64,000 bases of DNA from Moraxella pluranimalium (lineage in GTDB: Bacteria > Pseudomonadota > Gammaproteobacteria > Pseudomonadales > Moraxellaceae): positions 124,001-188,000 of the forward strand of contig NZ_MUYU01000006.1 of the NCBI RefSeq assembly GCF_002014825.1, read 5' to 3'. Positions within the stretch are counted from its first letter, which is position 1, and every line of letters starts with the position of its first letter. Below the pieces are notes generated by a model. The model ran no database searches. It was not told the DNA's origin and saw only the letters and a list, made by a program, of their open reading frames with translations. Shown here one piece after another: positions 8,397 through 17,123 of the stretch. The position numbers were made by a program, and so were the translations under genes.

Positions 8397-10466
8397 ATGA
8401 ATTTATTTGAAAAATTAAACGAATTTGTTACCCCTTATGTCCTTGCGATGACTAAGGATGTGGCAGGTGATAGCCAAACCAAATCAAACATTTTGTCTGT
8501 GTTTTATCCACTATTCACCGCTTATCTATCGCAAGGTGATGCGGCTGCCCGTGTTGCCGACGTCTCTGATGAATCAGCAGATTATGGCAAAGCAGTTCTT
8601 GATGCAGTCATGCCAAGCGATGTACAACAAGCGATGAGCGCTAAGCTTGCCCAGGAATTTGGCGTATCAAGTGATGCAGTGTCTGCCATTAGCGCATCAG
8701 CATCGGCGCATAGCTTTGCAAAAATCGAAGAATTGGCAGGCAGTGCATCGATTGCTCAATTTGCTAAATCAGCATTGACAGGCTTTAATGGCGTATTACC
8801 TGCATGGGCAAGCTCACTGCTACCTGCAGGCGTGTTGGCAGGTGGCGCGACTTTGGCAAATGCTGTGGTGAATAAACAAACCGCTGCAGCACCTGTGGCT
8901 GCACCAGTTGCCGAAGAAAAAGATGGCTCAGTAGCCCCTGTTGCCGCTGCGGCTGTAGGTGCAACTGCTGCGACAGCTGCTGCTGCGACTACCGCAACTA
9001 CCGCCACTGCTGCTACACCAAAAGCTGCACCAGCTGCCACCCATGTTGATACTTCAGCACCTGTGGCAAGCGAAGAGAAAAAGGGCGGTTTCTTAAAGAG
9101 CCTATTGCCGATTATCGGTTTGTTGATTTTTGCAGGTCTAGCATGGCTACTACTGCGTAGCTGTCAAGACACCCCTGCGCCTGTGGCAGCACCAGTTGCC
9201 AAAGAAGCGACCGCAGGTAATGCAGCAACCGCCATCAACCCTGCCGTACTTGGCGTAACGATGGATAGCACAGGTGAGGCTATCGCATCATGTACCGCTC
9301 AAGCAGGTTCAGAAGGCTTGGTGGGTAATATCCGTGCCGCTATCGCAGGCGTGTTCACCGCTGATAAGTGTGAGCTAAACACAGCAACCGACCGTGCCGA
9401 TAGCATGGCAGCCGAACCGCACCTACCAGCACTACTTGGCTTAATCAAAGGCGTGCCAAATGCTACTTTGGGCGTGGCTGACAAAGCCATCCGTTTTGGC
9501 GGTGCTGATGATGCGACTGTGGCAAAATTGGTTGAGCAAGCCAAAGGCATCGTGCCTGCTGATTTTGATGTCCAAGCAGGTACAATCGAATCGCTACTAA
9601 ACCCACAAGCAGCAGATGCTAACGCTAACGCAGCTGCCAACGCTGATGCCGCCCCTGCAACTGTCAATATCGCTATGGATGACACTGGTAATGCCGTACA
9701 GTCATGCCGTACCCAAGTAGGTGCTGAAGATGTCGTTACTGGTATCAAATCAGCCCTAAGCACAGCATTTGGCGCTGATGCGTGTCAAGCAGATGTCGCT
9801 GCATCACACGCTGCTACGCTACCAGCTGCAGAGCAACTACCTGCCATCCTAGGCGTGATGAAAGGCGTGCCAAATGCGTCTGTGTCAATCGTTGATAAGA
9901 CCATCCGCTTTAATGCTGCTGATGAAGCAACAGTGGCAAAACTGGTTGAAGCTGCCAAAGCTGCCGTACCTGCCGACTTCACCGTCGAAGCAGAACCAAA
10001 GCTTGACGCTGCTGCTGCAACTGCATCAGGCAACGAAGCTGCCAAAAAAGCACTTGAAGCGCTAACTGCAAGCTCAACCGCTGAAGATTTGGTCAAGGCA
10101 TTGAACCTACAAATCATCAACTTTGCATCAGGCAAGAGCGACATCCCTGCGGATAACAAAGCCATCCTTGATTTGGCAGTCGCAAAAATGGCTGAAATCA
10201 AAGATGCAGGCCTACAAATCACAGGTCATACCGACAGCCAAGGCAATGCTGAGATGAACAAAAAACTGTCTGAATCTCGTGCCAATGCCGTGCGTGACTA
10301 CCTAGTGTCAAAAGGCGTGGATGCATCACGCTTGGCGACTGCTGGCATGGGTCCAGACCAACCAGTAGCAAGCAATGCCACCGAGCAAGGCCGTTTCCAA
10401 AACCGTCGTATTGAATTTGCTGTCAAAGGTGCAACTGCGCCAACTGCACAGCCTGAGTCAAAATAA
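8397..10466 (+). CDS. OmpA-domain envelope protein with duplicated central domain
   Basis: A cell-envelope protein that probably tethers to peptidoglycan. I chose the ATG at 8397 because GGAG lies 6 bp before it; this gives 689 residues. Layout: a helical N-terminal domain (1-150, DUF937-like), an Ala/Thr-rich linker (~160-225), one membrane helix (~236-255), two homologous ~110-residue repeats (~285-395 and ~425-535; each has a paired-cysteine region, KGVPNA and an IRF/ATVAKLVE stretch, BON-like), and a C-terminal OmpA domain (~572-677) with TGHTDSQGN and NRRIEF. The helix position suggests an inner-membrane anchor rather than a barrel. The OmpA domain is certain; the other domain names are inference. 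A terminator follows. Confidence 0.85.
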   Translation: MNLFEKLNEFVTPYVLAMTKDVAGDSQTKSNILSVFYPLFTAYLSQGDAAARVADVSDESADYGKAVLDAVMPSDVQQAMSAKLAQEFGVSSDAVSAISASASAHSFAKIEELAGSASIAQFAKSALTGFNGVLPAWASSLLPAGVLAGGATLANAVVNKQTAAAPVAAPVAEEKDGSVAPVAAAAVGATAATAAAATTATTATAATPKAAPAATHVDTSAPVASEEKKGGFLKSLLPIIGLLIFAGLAWLLLRSCQDTPAPVAAPVAKEATAGNAATAINPAVLGVTMDSTGEAIASCTAQAGSEGLVGNIRAAIAGVFTADKCELNTATDRADSMAAEPHLPALLGLIKGVPNATLGVADKAIRFGGADDATVAKLVEQAKGIVPADFDVQAGTIESLLNPQAADANANAAANADAAPATVNIAMDDTGNAVQSCRTQVGAEDVVTGIKSALSTAFGADACQADVAASHAATLPAAEQLPAILGVMKGVPNASVSIVDKTIRFNAADEATVAKLVEAAKAAVPADFTVEAEPKLDAAAATASGNEAAKKALEALTASSTAEDLVKALNLQIINFASGKSDIPADNKAILDLAVAKMAEIKDAGLQITGHTDSQGNAEMNKKLSESRANAVRDYLVSKGVDASRLATAGMGPDQPVASNATEQGRFQNRRIEFAVKGATAPTAQPESK

Positions 10467-10490
10467 GACGCTCGGCAATTGCCAAAAATC

Positions 10491-10523
10491 AAACCAAGCG
10501 GTATGATATCGCTTGGTTTTTTT
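10491..10523 (+). terminator. Intrinsic terminator after OmpA-like gene
   Basis: Stem AAACCAAGCG / CGCTTGGTTT followed by a T run, 25 bp after the stop codon. Confidence 0.85.
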
Positions 10524-10611
10524 GTGGGTTTGATTTGGCTTAAGCGTGTTGCTTAAGTGTGTTGCTTGGCCGGTCTGTGGGTGCGTTTGGGTAGTATGTT
10601 TGGGTGGTGAT

Positions 10612-11334
10612 ATGGCAAAAGTTGTATTGTTTAATAAACCCTATGGGGTGCATAGCCAATTTCGCAAAGATTATGACGAGATGGCGACTTTGGCGGACTT
10701 TATCAAGGATAAGACCTTGCGAGTGGCAGGCAGGCTTGATAAGGATTCTGAAGGCTTGCTGGTACTCACGGATCATGGCGGGCTCAATCACGCCATCACC
10801 ACACCGCCAACCGCCATCAATGCCAAGTATGATGCCAAGCACGCCAAGACTTATTTGGTACAAGTTGAAAATATCCCGACGGCTGAGCAGTTAGATACCC
10901 TGCGTACAGGCGTCATGCTCAAAGACGGCAAAACCTTACCTGCCATCGTCAAGCATCTAGCTGATGATGAGCTACCCATCACGCTATGGGCTCGTATGCC
11001 ACCGATTCGCACTCGTGCCACAATCCCCACCGCTTGGCTTGCCATCAGTATCGTCGAAGGCAAAAACCGCCAAGTCCGCCGTATGGTGGCGCAAGTGGGC
11101 TTGCCATGTCTGCGTCTGATTCGCTATCAAGTGGGGCAGTGGACGTTGGATGATTTGGCAGTGGGTGATTACCGTATGCTAAATGTGCCTGATGATGAAC
11201 TTAAAAAATTAGGCATCAGCGATGCACCAAGACCTGCTCATTCATCTCATCATCATAAGTCATCAATGCCAGCAAATCGACGCTTAATGGCATCAAAGCC
11301 AAAACGCCCACGACCACCGAAATTTGGTGGATGA
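10612..11334 (+). CDS. rluE: RluE-type 23S rRNA pseudouridine synthase
   Basis: An RsuA-family pseudouridine synthase. The N-terminus has the FNKPYGV motif and the catalytic loop is GRLDKDSEGLLVLT (Asp of GRLD, about residue 43). KTYLV and the C-terminal EGKNRQVRRM motif are present. There is no N-terminal S4 domain, which fits RluE (U2457 of 23S rRNA) better than RsuA or RluB. The ATG at 10612 starts right at the conserved AKVVLFNKP and gives 240 residues; an upstream in-frame start at 10546 adds non-conserved sequence. The tail after ~205 is basic and low-complexity. Confidence 0.85.
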   Translation: MAKVVLFNKPYGVHSQFRKDYDEMATLADFIKDKTLRVAGRLDKDSEGLLVLTDHGGLNHAITTPPTAINAKYDAKHAKTYLVQVENIPTAEQLDTLRTGVMLKDGKTLPAIVKHLADDELPITLWARMPPIRTRATIPTAWLAISIVEGKNRQVRRMVAQVGLPCLRLIRYQVGQWTLDDLAVGDYRMLNVPDDELKKLGISDAPRPAHSSHHHKSSMPANRRLMASKPKRPRPPKFGG

Positions 11335-11383
11335 TGGGCGTATAGCGGATGATTTCGTTTAGTATTAGCTTAATAATGTGCCA

Positions 11384-13159
11384 TCACCCAAATGTCAGCC
11401 ATTGACCACCGTTGCCGCTTAAGCGAACTTCTTGATGAATCGTAGCGGGCACAGTTTCGCTAACGGCAGGTACTTGGCAGATGATGAGCTCATCTCGGCG
11501 AAAGGCGTGCACTTGTACCGCTTGCCCTGTGGCTTGCTGATGGGCGATTTGGCGGTGTAGTAGGGCGGTCGTCGCCTTAAGTCCATTGATGGCAATGATG
11601 ACATCACCAAAGCTTAGACCCGCTAGGCTTGCTTGGCTATCACGGTGTAGGTGTTTGATTTTTAGCCCTGTGGCTTTTTCGTCCACGCTCATGCCCCACG
11701 GCTTGGCTTTATCTGTGCTTTCAAGTGTGATACCGACTTTGGCAAGGGCGTCCGATAGTGGCAGCGTATCAGTGCCGATGACATAGGCTTGATAAAATGC
11801 TTGCCATGGCGCATCACCCATCATCGATGCGATGACTTGACCAAGCGTATCAGTGCTAATGCCCATAGGCTCACCGCCTGATTGCTCATACAGGGCTTTG
11901 ACGACATCAAACAGACGATACTTGCCATCACTATGCTCAAGCAGCGCCAAATCCAGTAGCAGGGCAACCAGCGCGCCTTTGTTATAGTAGCTGATGCCTT
12001 GATTGGCGGTGTTTTCATCCGCGCGATACAGCTTAATCCAAGTATCAAAGCTTGATTCAGCGACGCTTTGGTGCACTCTGCCGTCGGTTTGTAGATAGCG
12101 ATTGATTTGGGCGGTGAGTAATTTTAGATAATTTTTCTCATCAATCACCCCCGAGCGTAGCAACATCAAATCATCAAAATACGAAGTAAAACCTTCAAAC
12201 ACCCAAAGCAGCGGCGTATAAGCTTCATTGGTAAGCGGATTATCCACCATCACATCAGGTTTGACGGTCTTGACCCACCATGCATGAAAATACTCATGGC
12301 TACACAGCCCCAAGTATCGCTGATAGTCACTGCTTGGCATGGCAGGCTCGGCGATGCTCGGCAAATCGGTGCGTGGACTGACAAGTGCCGTCGAATTGAT
12401 ATGCTCAAGCCCACCATAGTCATTGCCCGTGACCATTGTCATAAAGGTATAATCAGCAAACGGCGTATCACCGAGCCAATCCACATAAGCTTGGCAGATT
12501 TTTTGTAGGTCATTTTTTAGTCTGGCTAAATCAGACTGATGGCGACCTGCGATGAATGAGCGATGGCGAACGGTGTGTCCGTGTTGGTCTGTGATAGTAA
12601 AGTCAAACACATCCTGCGTGCCAATCTCAAATGGATAATCCAAATAATCAAAAGCAGGCATCGACGCAAAATGATAAGTGATACCATCATCATTTTGCGT
12701 GCTTACAGGGAGTAATCCGCAGGCGATGGTGCAGTTTTGGTGTTGATTTATAAAGGTATTTGGGATATGTAAGCTGACAGTCGCAGGACAGTATTTGTCA
12801 TGATTTAATAATAACAATAATGAGCTAAAATTACCAAAAATCCGCTGACCATCGACAAATGCCGTACGCACGGACAAATCATAACAATACACTTCATAAC
12901 GCACAGTTACAGCATCACCTGTTTTGGCGTGGTCGAGCCTAAAGGTGTGCTTATCGGCTTTGGTCGCACGATATTCTACGCCATCAATCGTGTAGATAAC
13001 CTTAGTAATGTTCTTGGCAAATTCACGAATCAAATAACTGCCGGCAATCCAAGTCACCATCGATAACTGTGGTGCATCTGTATCCGCGCTAAACCGCAAC
13101 TCTACATCGCACAGATGGTCATAATAGCGTGTAAAATCAAGATGATAGTGAATGGTCAT
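11384..13159 (-). CDS. M61-family metallopeptidase with PDZ domain
   Basis: A glycyl-aminopeptidase-like zinc peptidase of 591 residues. The zinc site is HEYFH at residues 288-292, preceded by GGLEH, typical of M61, with a glutamate ~50 residues later in the LLWVFEGFTSYFDD stretch. A PDZ-like domain lies near ~480-560 (SLAGLSFGDVIIAINGLK). There is no clear signal peptide, so it is probably cytoplasmic. It ends convergently with rluE and stands as a single gene. The substrate is not known from sequence. Confidence 0.9.
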   Translation of the reverse strand: MTIHYHLDFTRYYDHLCDVELRFSADTDAPQLSMVTWIAGSYLIREFAKNITKVIYTIDGVEYRATKADKHTFRLDHAKTGDAVTVRYEVYCYDLSVRTAFVDGQRIFGNFSSLLLLLNHDKYCPATVSLHIPNTFINQHQNCTIACGLLPVSTQNDDGITYHFASMPAFDYLDYPFEIGTQDVFDFTITDQHGHTVRHRSFIAGRHQSDLARLKNDLQKICQAYVDWLGDTPFADYTFMTMVTGNDYGGLEHINSTALVSPRTDLPSIAEPAMPSSDYQRYLGLCSHEYFHAWWVKTVKPDVMVDNPLTNEAYTPLLWVFEGFTSYFDDLMLLRSGVIDEKNYLKLLTAQINRYLQTDGRVHQSVAESSFDTWIKLYRADENTANQGISYYNKGALVALLLDLALLEHSDGKYRLFDVVKALYEQSGGEPMGISTDTLGQVIASMMGDAPWQAFYQAYVIGTDTLPLSDALAKVGITLESTDKAKPWGMSVDEKATGLKIKHLHRDSQASLAGLSFGDVIIAINGLKATTALLHRQIAHQQATGQAVQVHAFRRDELIICQVPAVSETVPATIHQEVRLSGNGGQWLTFG

Positions 13160-13280
13160 GGGTTATTTCCTTAATGTTTTTTGTGATTGATGAATTGGTG
13201 AAATATCATAGCAAACTTGGCTGATTTTGCAATCACTGGGCTGAAATTTACAGCTTGTAACGACTTTTTTGTAATCGATG

Positions 13281-13308
13281 GGCAAATTTGCCAAACTTCT
13301 GTTATAAT
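13281..13308 (+). promoter_or_regulatory. slyD promoter region with palindrome
   Basis: A consensus -10 (TATAAT, 13303-13308) lies 80 bp before the slyD start. The perfect palindrome GGCAAATTTGCC (13281-13292) occupies the -35 position, where no good -35 hexamer is seen. It may be an operator or just a common motif. Confidence 0.4.
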
Positions 13309-13387
13309 GGCGATAACTTTTTGCCAATTTGGGCGGCTATGGCATTTGGCCTGGACGCTTTTGGCACAATTTTGTAAGGAATCTCTT

Positions 13388-13873
13388 ATGACAACTATCG
13401 CAAATGATACCGTTGTAAAATTTAACTACACCCTAACCAACGACAAGGGCGAAACCCTTGACCAATCTCGTGGCGAGCCTTTGGCGTATCTACATGGCCA
13501 TCACAACATCATTCCAGGTCTTGAAAAAGAAATGACCGGCAAAGCTGCTGGCGACAAATTTAAAGTCACCGTCGCCCCTGAAGAAGCATACGGCGAATAC
13601 ATCGCAGAAGCAGTGCAAGAAGTGCCACGCGCCAATTTCCAGGGTGTGGACAATATCGAAGTGGGTATGCAGTTCCAATCACAAACTGACGATGGTCATG
13701 TGATGCTGGTTACTGTCAAAGATGTCAATGATGAAGTGGTCGTGGTTGATGGTAACCATCCGCTTGCAGGTGTTGAGCTGACCTTTGATGTCGAAATCGT
13801 CGAAGTGCGTGCTGCCACAGCAGACGAAATCGCACACGGCCATGCGCATGGTGTCGGCGGTCATCACCACTAA
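13388..13873 (+). CDS. slyD: FKBP-type peptidyl-prolyl isomerase SlyD
   Basis: A cytoplasmic prolyl isomerase and chaperone. The FKBP core is visible (VVKFNYTLTNDKGETLDQS, then HGHHNIIPGLEKEM), with an insert-in-flap domain and a short histidine-rich tail (HGHAHGVGGHHH) that is expected to bind nickel or other metals. I chose the ATG at 13388 because TAAGGA precedes it and it opens directly on the conserved fold; an upstream in-frame start at 13217 would add unrelated residues. Length is 161 residues. The metal tail is shorter than in E. coli SlyD. A terminator follows. Confidence 0.92.
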   Translation: MTTIANDTVVKFNYTLTNDKGETLDQSRGEPLAYLHGHHNIIPGLEKEMTGKAAGDKFKVTVAPEEAYGEYIAEAVQEVPRANFQGVDNIEVGMQFQSQTDDGHVMLVTVKDVNDEVVVVDGNHPLAGVELTFDVEIVEVRAATADEIAHGHAHGVGGHHH

Positions 13874-13898
13874 TAACTAATCCATACAGGATTAACCA

Positions 13899-13930
13899 TC
13901 GCTCAAGTCTATGGCTTGGGCGATTTTTTT
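13899..13930 (+). terminator. Intrinsic terminator after slyD
   Basis: Stem TCGCTCAAG / CTTGGGCGA (one G-T pair) followed by seven T. Confidence 0.85.
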
Positions 13931-14094
13931 GTGAGTCATAACAGGTTGAATGTTTGTTAATAAGCAATTAGAAGCTGTTGCCAAGCCATGTCAATTTACA
14001 AAAAGTGTATAAGCGTTCACCAAAATTACTTGATTTTTTTTGCATTTGGGTTTAGGCTTGTACACTTAAGATTTTTGACAAACAAGCACAGGCT

Positions 14095-14871
14095 ATGGTT
14101 ACATTTATCCGCACTCAATACAATCGCAGCAAAAAACTCATCGGCATGACAGGCACTTTGGTGGGTGGCTTTCGTGCCGCCCAAAAAGTGGGCGCTTTTG
14201 GCGGTCAAGCATCTCGTGAGAAACTCTCGCCTTATGTTCAAGAATTTTGCCGTCGCATGGCAGGCTCATTTGGGGTGAATGTCGTGCAGGTTGAGCCTGT
14301 GCCACAGACGCATGGTCTGTGGGTGAGTAATCATGTGTCATGGCTTGATATTCCTGTGGTCGGCAGTGTGGCGCCGGTGTTTTTCTTGTCCAAAGCAGAA
14401 ATCGGCGAATGGCCAATCTTTGGTAAGCTTGCCAAGGCGGGCGGGACGCTATTTATCAAGCGTGGCTCGGGCGATACAGGCTCGGTGTCTGACCAGATTA
14501 CAAGCTTTTTGCAAGGTGGCTCATCGGTGGTATTTTTCCCCGAAGCGACCACCACAGACGGCAAACAAATCAAAAAAATCTATGGCAAACTGCTCAAATC
14601 CGCCATTGATACTGGCTTGCCGATTTGTCCACTGGTGATTGCTTATGTGGATAAGGATGGTAAGCTATCTGATGATGCGGCGTATTATGGCGAGCGTTCG
14701 ATGGCTGATAGCCTAAAAAAAGTCGCCGATTCAAAAGGCATCACCGCTCATGTGCTACCGCTTGCGCCGATTTACCCAGAGAATAAAGACCAACGCACGC
14801 TGACCGAAGAGCTACAATCAGCGATGGAAGCAGGGCTTGCCGAGCTACACCGCCGAGTGCTGACAGCTTAA
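14095..14871 (+). CDS. 1-acyl-glycerol-3-phosphate acyltransferase (PlsC-like)
   Basis: A lysophospholipid acyltransferase of the PlsC family, 258 residues, involved in membrane phospholipid synthesis. The HX4D catalytic box is NHVSWLD with H80 and D85. The usual FPEGT block reads FFPEATTTDG, so the glycine is an alanine; the glutamate is kept. The N-terminal ~25 residues are basic and not strongly hydrophobic, so membrane binding may be peripheral. The start codon has only a weak ribosome site. It shares a bidirectional terminator with the convergent fkpB. It could act on ornithine or other lyso-lipids instead of lyso-PA. Confidence 0.8.
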   Translation: MVTFIRTQYNRSKKLIGMTGTLVGGFRAAQKVGAFGGQASREKLSPYVQEFCRRMAGSFGVNVVQVEPVPQTHGLWVSNHVSWLDIPVVGSVAPVFFLSKAEIGEWPIFGKLAKAGGTLFIKRGSGDTGSVSDQITSFLQGGSSVVFFPEATTTDGKQIKKIYGKLLKSAIDTGLPICPLVIAYVDKDGKLSDDAAYYGERSMADSLKKVADSKGITAHVLPLAPIYPENKDQRTLTEELQSAMEAGLAELHRRVLTA

Positions 14872-14892
14872 GCTTAATCTGCGGCTATCATA

Positions 14893-14927
14893 ACACAAAA
14901 CCCAGTTCAATGAACTGGGTTTTGTGT
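14893..14927. terminator. Bidirectional terminator between plsC-like gene and fkpB
   Basis: A perfect 17-bp inverted repeat (arms 14893-14909 and 14911-14927), A-rich on one side and T-rich on the other, between two convergent genes. Confidence 0.85.
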
Positions 14928-14941
14928 GGACGGTGTGCAAA

Positions 14942-15433
14942 TTATCTTAATTGAACACCGACTTCACCTTTTGGTGTGACCTTAAAGATTTGTACCTTAA
15001 ACAGTACTTCTTGACCTGCCAAAGGGTGATTAAAATCCACCTTAACTTCATCATCATTGACTTCGCTGATGACGCCCACGAGCGAATTTTTGCCTTTATC
15101 GGCAAATTCCATCATCATCCCAACCACAGGATTTGGCTCAGACAGTGCAAACTGCGCACGGGCAAAGGTCTGCACATTATCACTATTCCATTGCCCAAAG
15201 GCTTCATCGGCAGGCAGATGTGCCGTGCGAGTATCGCCTGCTTTTAGGTTGATGAGCACCTTTTCAAAACCGGCAAGCAAGCTTTCGTCACCGATGGTTA
15301 GGCTGACAGGTTCAGGACGCTCAAAGGTAGAGTCAATGACAGTGCCATTTGGTAGGCTAACTTCAAAATGTAGGCTGACTGTACTGCCGTGTGCGATACG
15401 CACTTCTTCGCTGGGTAAAATCGTAGTATTCAT
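14942..15433 (-). CDS. fkpB: FKBP-type peptidyl-prolyl isomerase FkpB (SlpA)
   Basis: A short SlyD-like prolyl isomerase, 163 residues, with the FKBP start (GSTVSLHFEVSLPNGTVIDST), GFEKVLINLKAGD and a flap domain (HLPADEAFGQWN, HPLAGQEVLFKV). It lacks the histidine-rich tail of SlyD, which points to FkpB/SlpA. In E. coli this gene often lies with lspA; here lspA is about 1.2 kb away on the same strand but not adjacent. It is probably cytoplasmic. Confidence 0.85.
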   Translation of the reverse strand: MNTTILPSEEVRIAHGSTVSLHFEVSLPNGTVIDSTFERPEPVSLTIGDESLLAGFEKVLINLKAGDTRTAHLPADEAFGQWNSDNVQTFARAQFALSEPNPVVGMMMEFADKGKNSLVGVISEVNDDEVKVDFNHPLAGQEVLFKVQIFKVTPKGEVGVQLR

Positions 15434-15544
15434 AATCCATCACACATCAAAAAAAGTGCTTTAGTTTAGCATAATATCCATTGACATTCACCACCAAAAC
15501 TTGCAAAATCTAAACAAGTTTCCAAATCACAGGACTGACCATGT

Positions 15545-15940
15545 TTGGCGAGCTACTCTTGCAGTTTGGCGATTTATCATGCCATCAAAAATCCAACTAA
15601 GCTTGCCATTCATAGCTCTAGCAATGCCATCCCCATCAGTGCATGGCAAGCCTATCGTTCAGGCTTACTGACCAATGTACTCAATCCCAAAGTGGCACTG
15701 TTTTTCTTGGCGTTTTTTCCGCAGTTTATTGTGGCGACACAAGTGGATAATGCTGCTGCCTATCTGCTACTTGGCGTGGTTTATGCCATAATCTCGGCGG
15801 TATGGCTTGTGGCTTTGGCGATGTTGGCAGGCGCGGTATTATCCAAGCTACTCACCAGCCAAAAAGCTAAGCGTTATATGGATATTGGCTCGGGTGCGGT
15901 GTTTGTGTTGATGGGTGCAAAAGTTGCGGTGTCGGATTAA
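15545..15940 (+). pseudogene. C-terminal remnant of a LysE/RhtB-family exporter
   Basis: The frame encodes about 120 residues matching the second half of LysE/RhtB amino-acid exporters, with the typical YRSGLLTNVLNPKVALFF stretch and three hydrophobic segments. Family members are ~205 residues with six membrane segments, so the first ~90 residues are missing. The only in-frame start before the conserved part is a TTG, and the ~100 bp upstream shows no matching sequence in another frame. It is therefore a truncated gene, probably non-functional. Confidence 0.75.
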
Positions 15941-15956
15941 TGATAGGGTATAAGTG

Positions 15957-16541
15957 ATGAAATTGATTCATAAATTAATAGCAATGGGACTACTTAGCGT
16001 GGCGACAGTGGCAATGGCGGATGATGCTAGTCCTGTCTTACAATCAGTGCAAGCATCCCAAACATCCAAACAAGGCAGCGGTCAAATTCGATGGGTGAAA
16101 AAGCCCAAGATGTCCACGCTGAATGCATCATCTTTTTCAAGCGACCCTGAGCTGTGCTTTGAAATTGATATACCGCTGTTTCAGCACTGTAATTATGAAC
16201 TAAGAACTACTGCTAAGATGCTGATTAATCCAGATGGTAGCGTTGCTAAAGCATATGTGAACACTGGTTCAAATGAGTTTGATCACAATATCATTCGAGA
16301 GCTTAGACGCTCAAAATTGACACCACATGACAGACAAGACGGGCTGATAGTTCATTATCCAATCGTTTTTAAAATTGATACACAGCAAAGCAAAATTACC
16401 AAAGTATGGCAGGTTGAACTCTTGCGTGAAGAATGCAAAAAAGCAAATGATATCAGCCAATGCGATCCTGCCAAGCTTGAAGCAGAGTTTCGACGCTTGG
16501 GCGTGGATCAATTATCCAATGAGAGTACATCACAGAATTAA
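15957..16541 (+). CDS. Secreted protein with TonB C-terminal-like domain
   Basis: A 194-residue exported protein. The N-terminus is a classic signal peptide (KLIHK, then a hydrophobic stretch ending AMA near residue 22). Residues ~80-140 resemble the TonB C-terminal fold (TTAKMLINPDGSVAKAYV... ending in an RRSKLTPH... strand), with two cysteines just before it that may pair. There is no membrane anchor beyond the signal and no proline-rich spacer, so it is a free periplasmic TonB_C-like protein rather than a TonB energy transducer. Function unknown. Confidence 0.65.
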   Translation: MKLIHKLIAMGLLSVATVAMADDASPVLQSVQASQTSKQGSGQIRWVKKPKMSTLNASSFSSDPELCFEIDIPLFQHCNYELRTTAKMLINPDGSVAKAYVNTGSNEFDHNIIRELRRSKLTPHDRQDGLIVHYPIVFKIDTQQSKITKVWQVELLREECKKANDISQCDPAKLEAEFRRLGVDQLSNESTSQN

Positions 16542-16557
16542 TGCGGTGTCGGATGCT

Positions 16558-16591
16558 AAAAAGGCTTAATTCATCTGATTAAGCCTTTTTT
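16558..16591. terminator. Bidirectional terminator between the TonB_C-like gene and lspA
   Basis: A 13-bp stem (arms 16558-16570 and 16578-16590) with A and T runs at its outer sides, between convergent genes. Confidence 0.85.
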
Positions 16592-16598
16592 GATTGTC

Positions 16599-17123
16599 TT
16601 ATAAGTTTTGTCCAAGTGTGCGTTTCTTTTCTAAGAACAGCATATCATAGACCACAAGCATCATCCCCACGCAGATACCGATATCGGCGATATTAAAAAT
16701 CGGATAATGCCATACATCAGCATAATGCACATGAATAAAATCAATCACATGACCATGCAATACTCGGTCGATGACATTACCAATCGCACCGCCAAGCACC
16801 ATTGCAAGCCCTAGACTGAGTACGCTAGCCGATTTTGGTACTTTTCGCAGATAAGCAATGATAAAGCCTGATACGGCAAGCCCTAGAATGGCAAAGAACC
16901 ATTTTTGCCAACCTGCTTGATCCGCCAAAAAGCTAAAGGCAGCGCCACGATTATACGCCAAAGTCCAGTTGAGCACAGGCTCAATGACGCTCACCGTATC
17001 GCCTTCTTCAAAGGCAAATTCAAAATAGTATTTGCTAATCTGGTCAAGAACCAGCACAACGATGGCGATGAGATAGTATCCCATCGCCTTGCTGCCGTTT
17101 GGTATTTGATTGGCATTAGGCAT
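16599..17123 (-). CDS. lspA: Lipoprotein signal peptidase (signal peptidase II)
   Basis: An inner-membrane aspartyl protease that removes signal peptides from diacylated prolipoproteins. Four membrane segments are visible, as are the conserved blocks [33 protein letters not shown] and FNIADIGI, with the two catalytic aspartates in the latter two. I chose the ATG at 17123, which overlaps the ileS end by 8 nt; a further upstream ATG at 17141 lies deeper in ileS. Length is 174 residues. ileS-lspA is a common gammaproteobacterial pair and supports the call. Confidence 0.95.
   Translation of the reverse strand: MPNANQIPNGSKAMGYYLIAIVVLVLDQISKYYFEFAFEEGDTVSVIEPVLNWTLAYNRGAAFSFLADQAGWQKWFFAILGLAVSGFIIAYLRKVPKSASVLSLGLAMVLGGAIGNVIDRVLHGHVIDFIHVHYADVWHYPIFNIADIGICVGMMLVVYDMLFLEKKRTLGQNL

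Noticed and set aside
8756..10222. Long Ala/Ser-rich open frames on the minus strand opposite the OmpA-like gene
   Set aside because: They are mirror frames of an alanine-rich coding sequence, without ribosome sites or family features.
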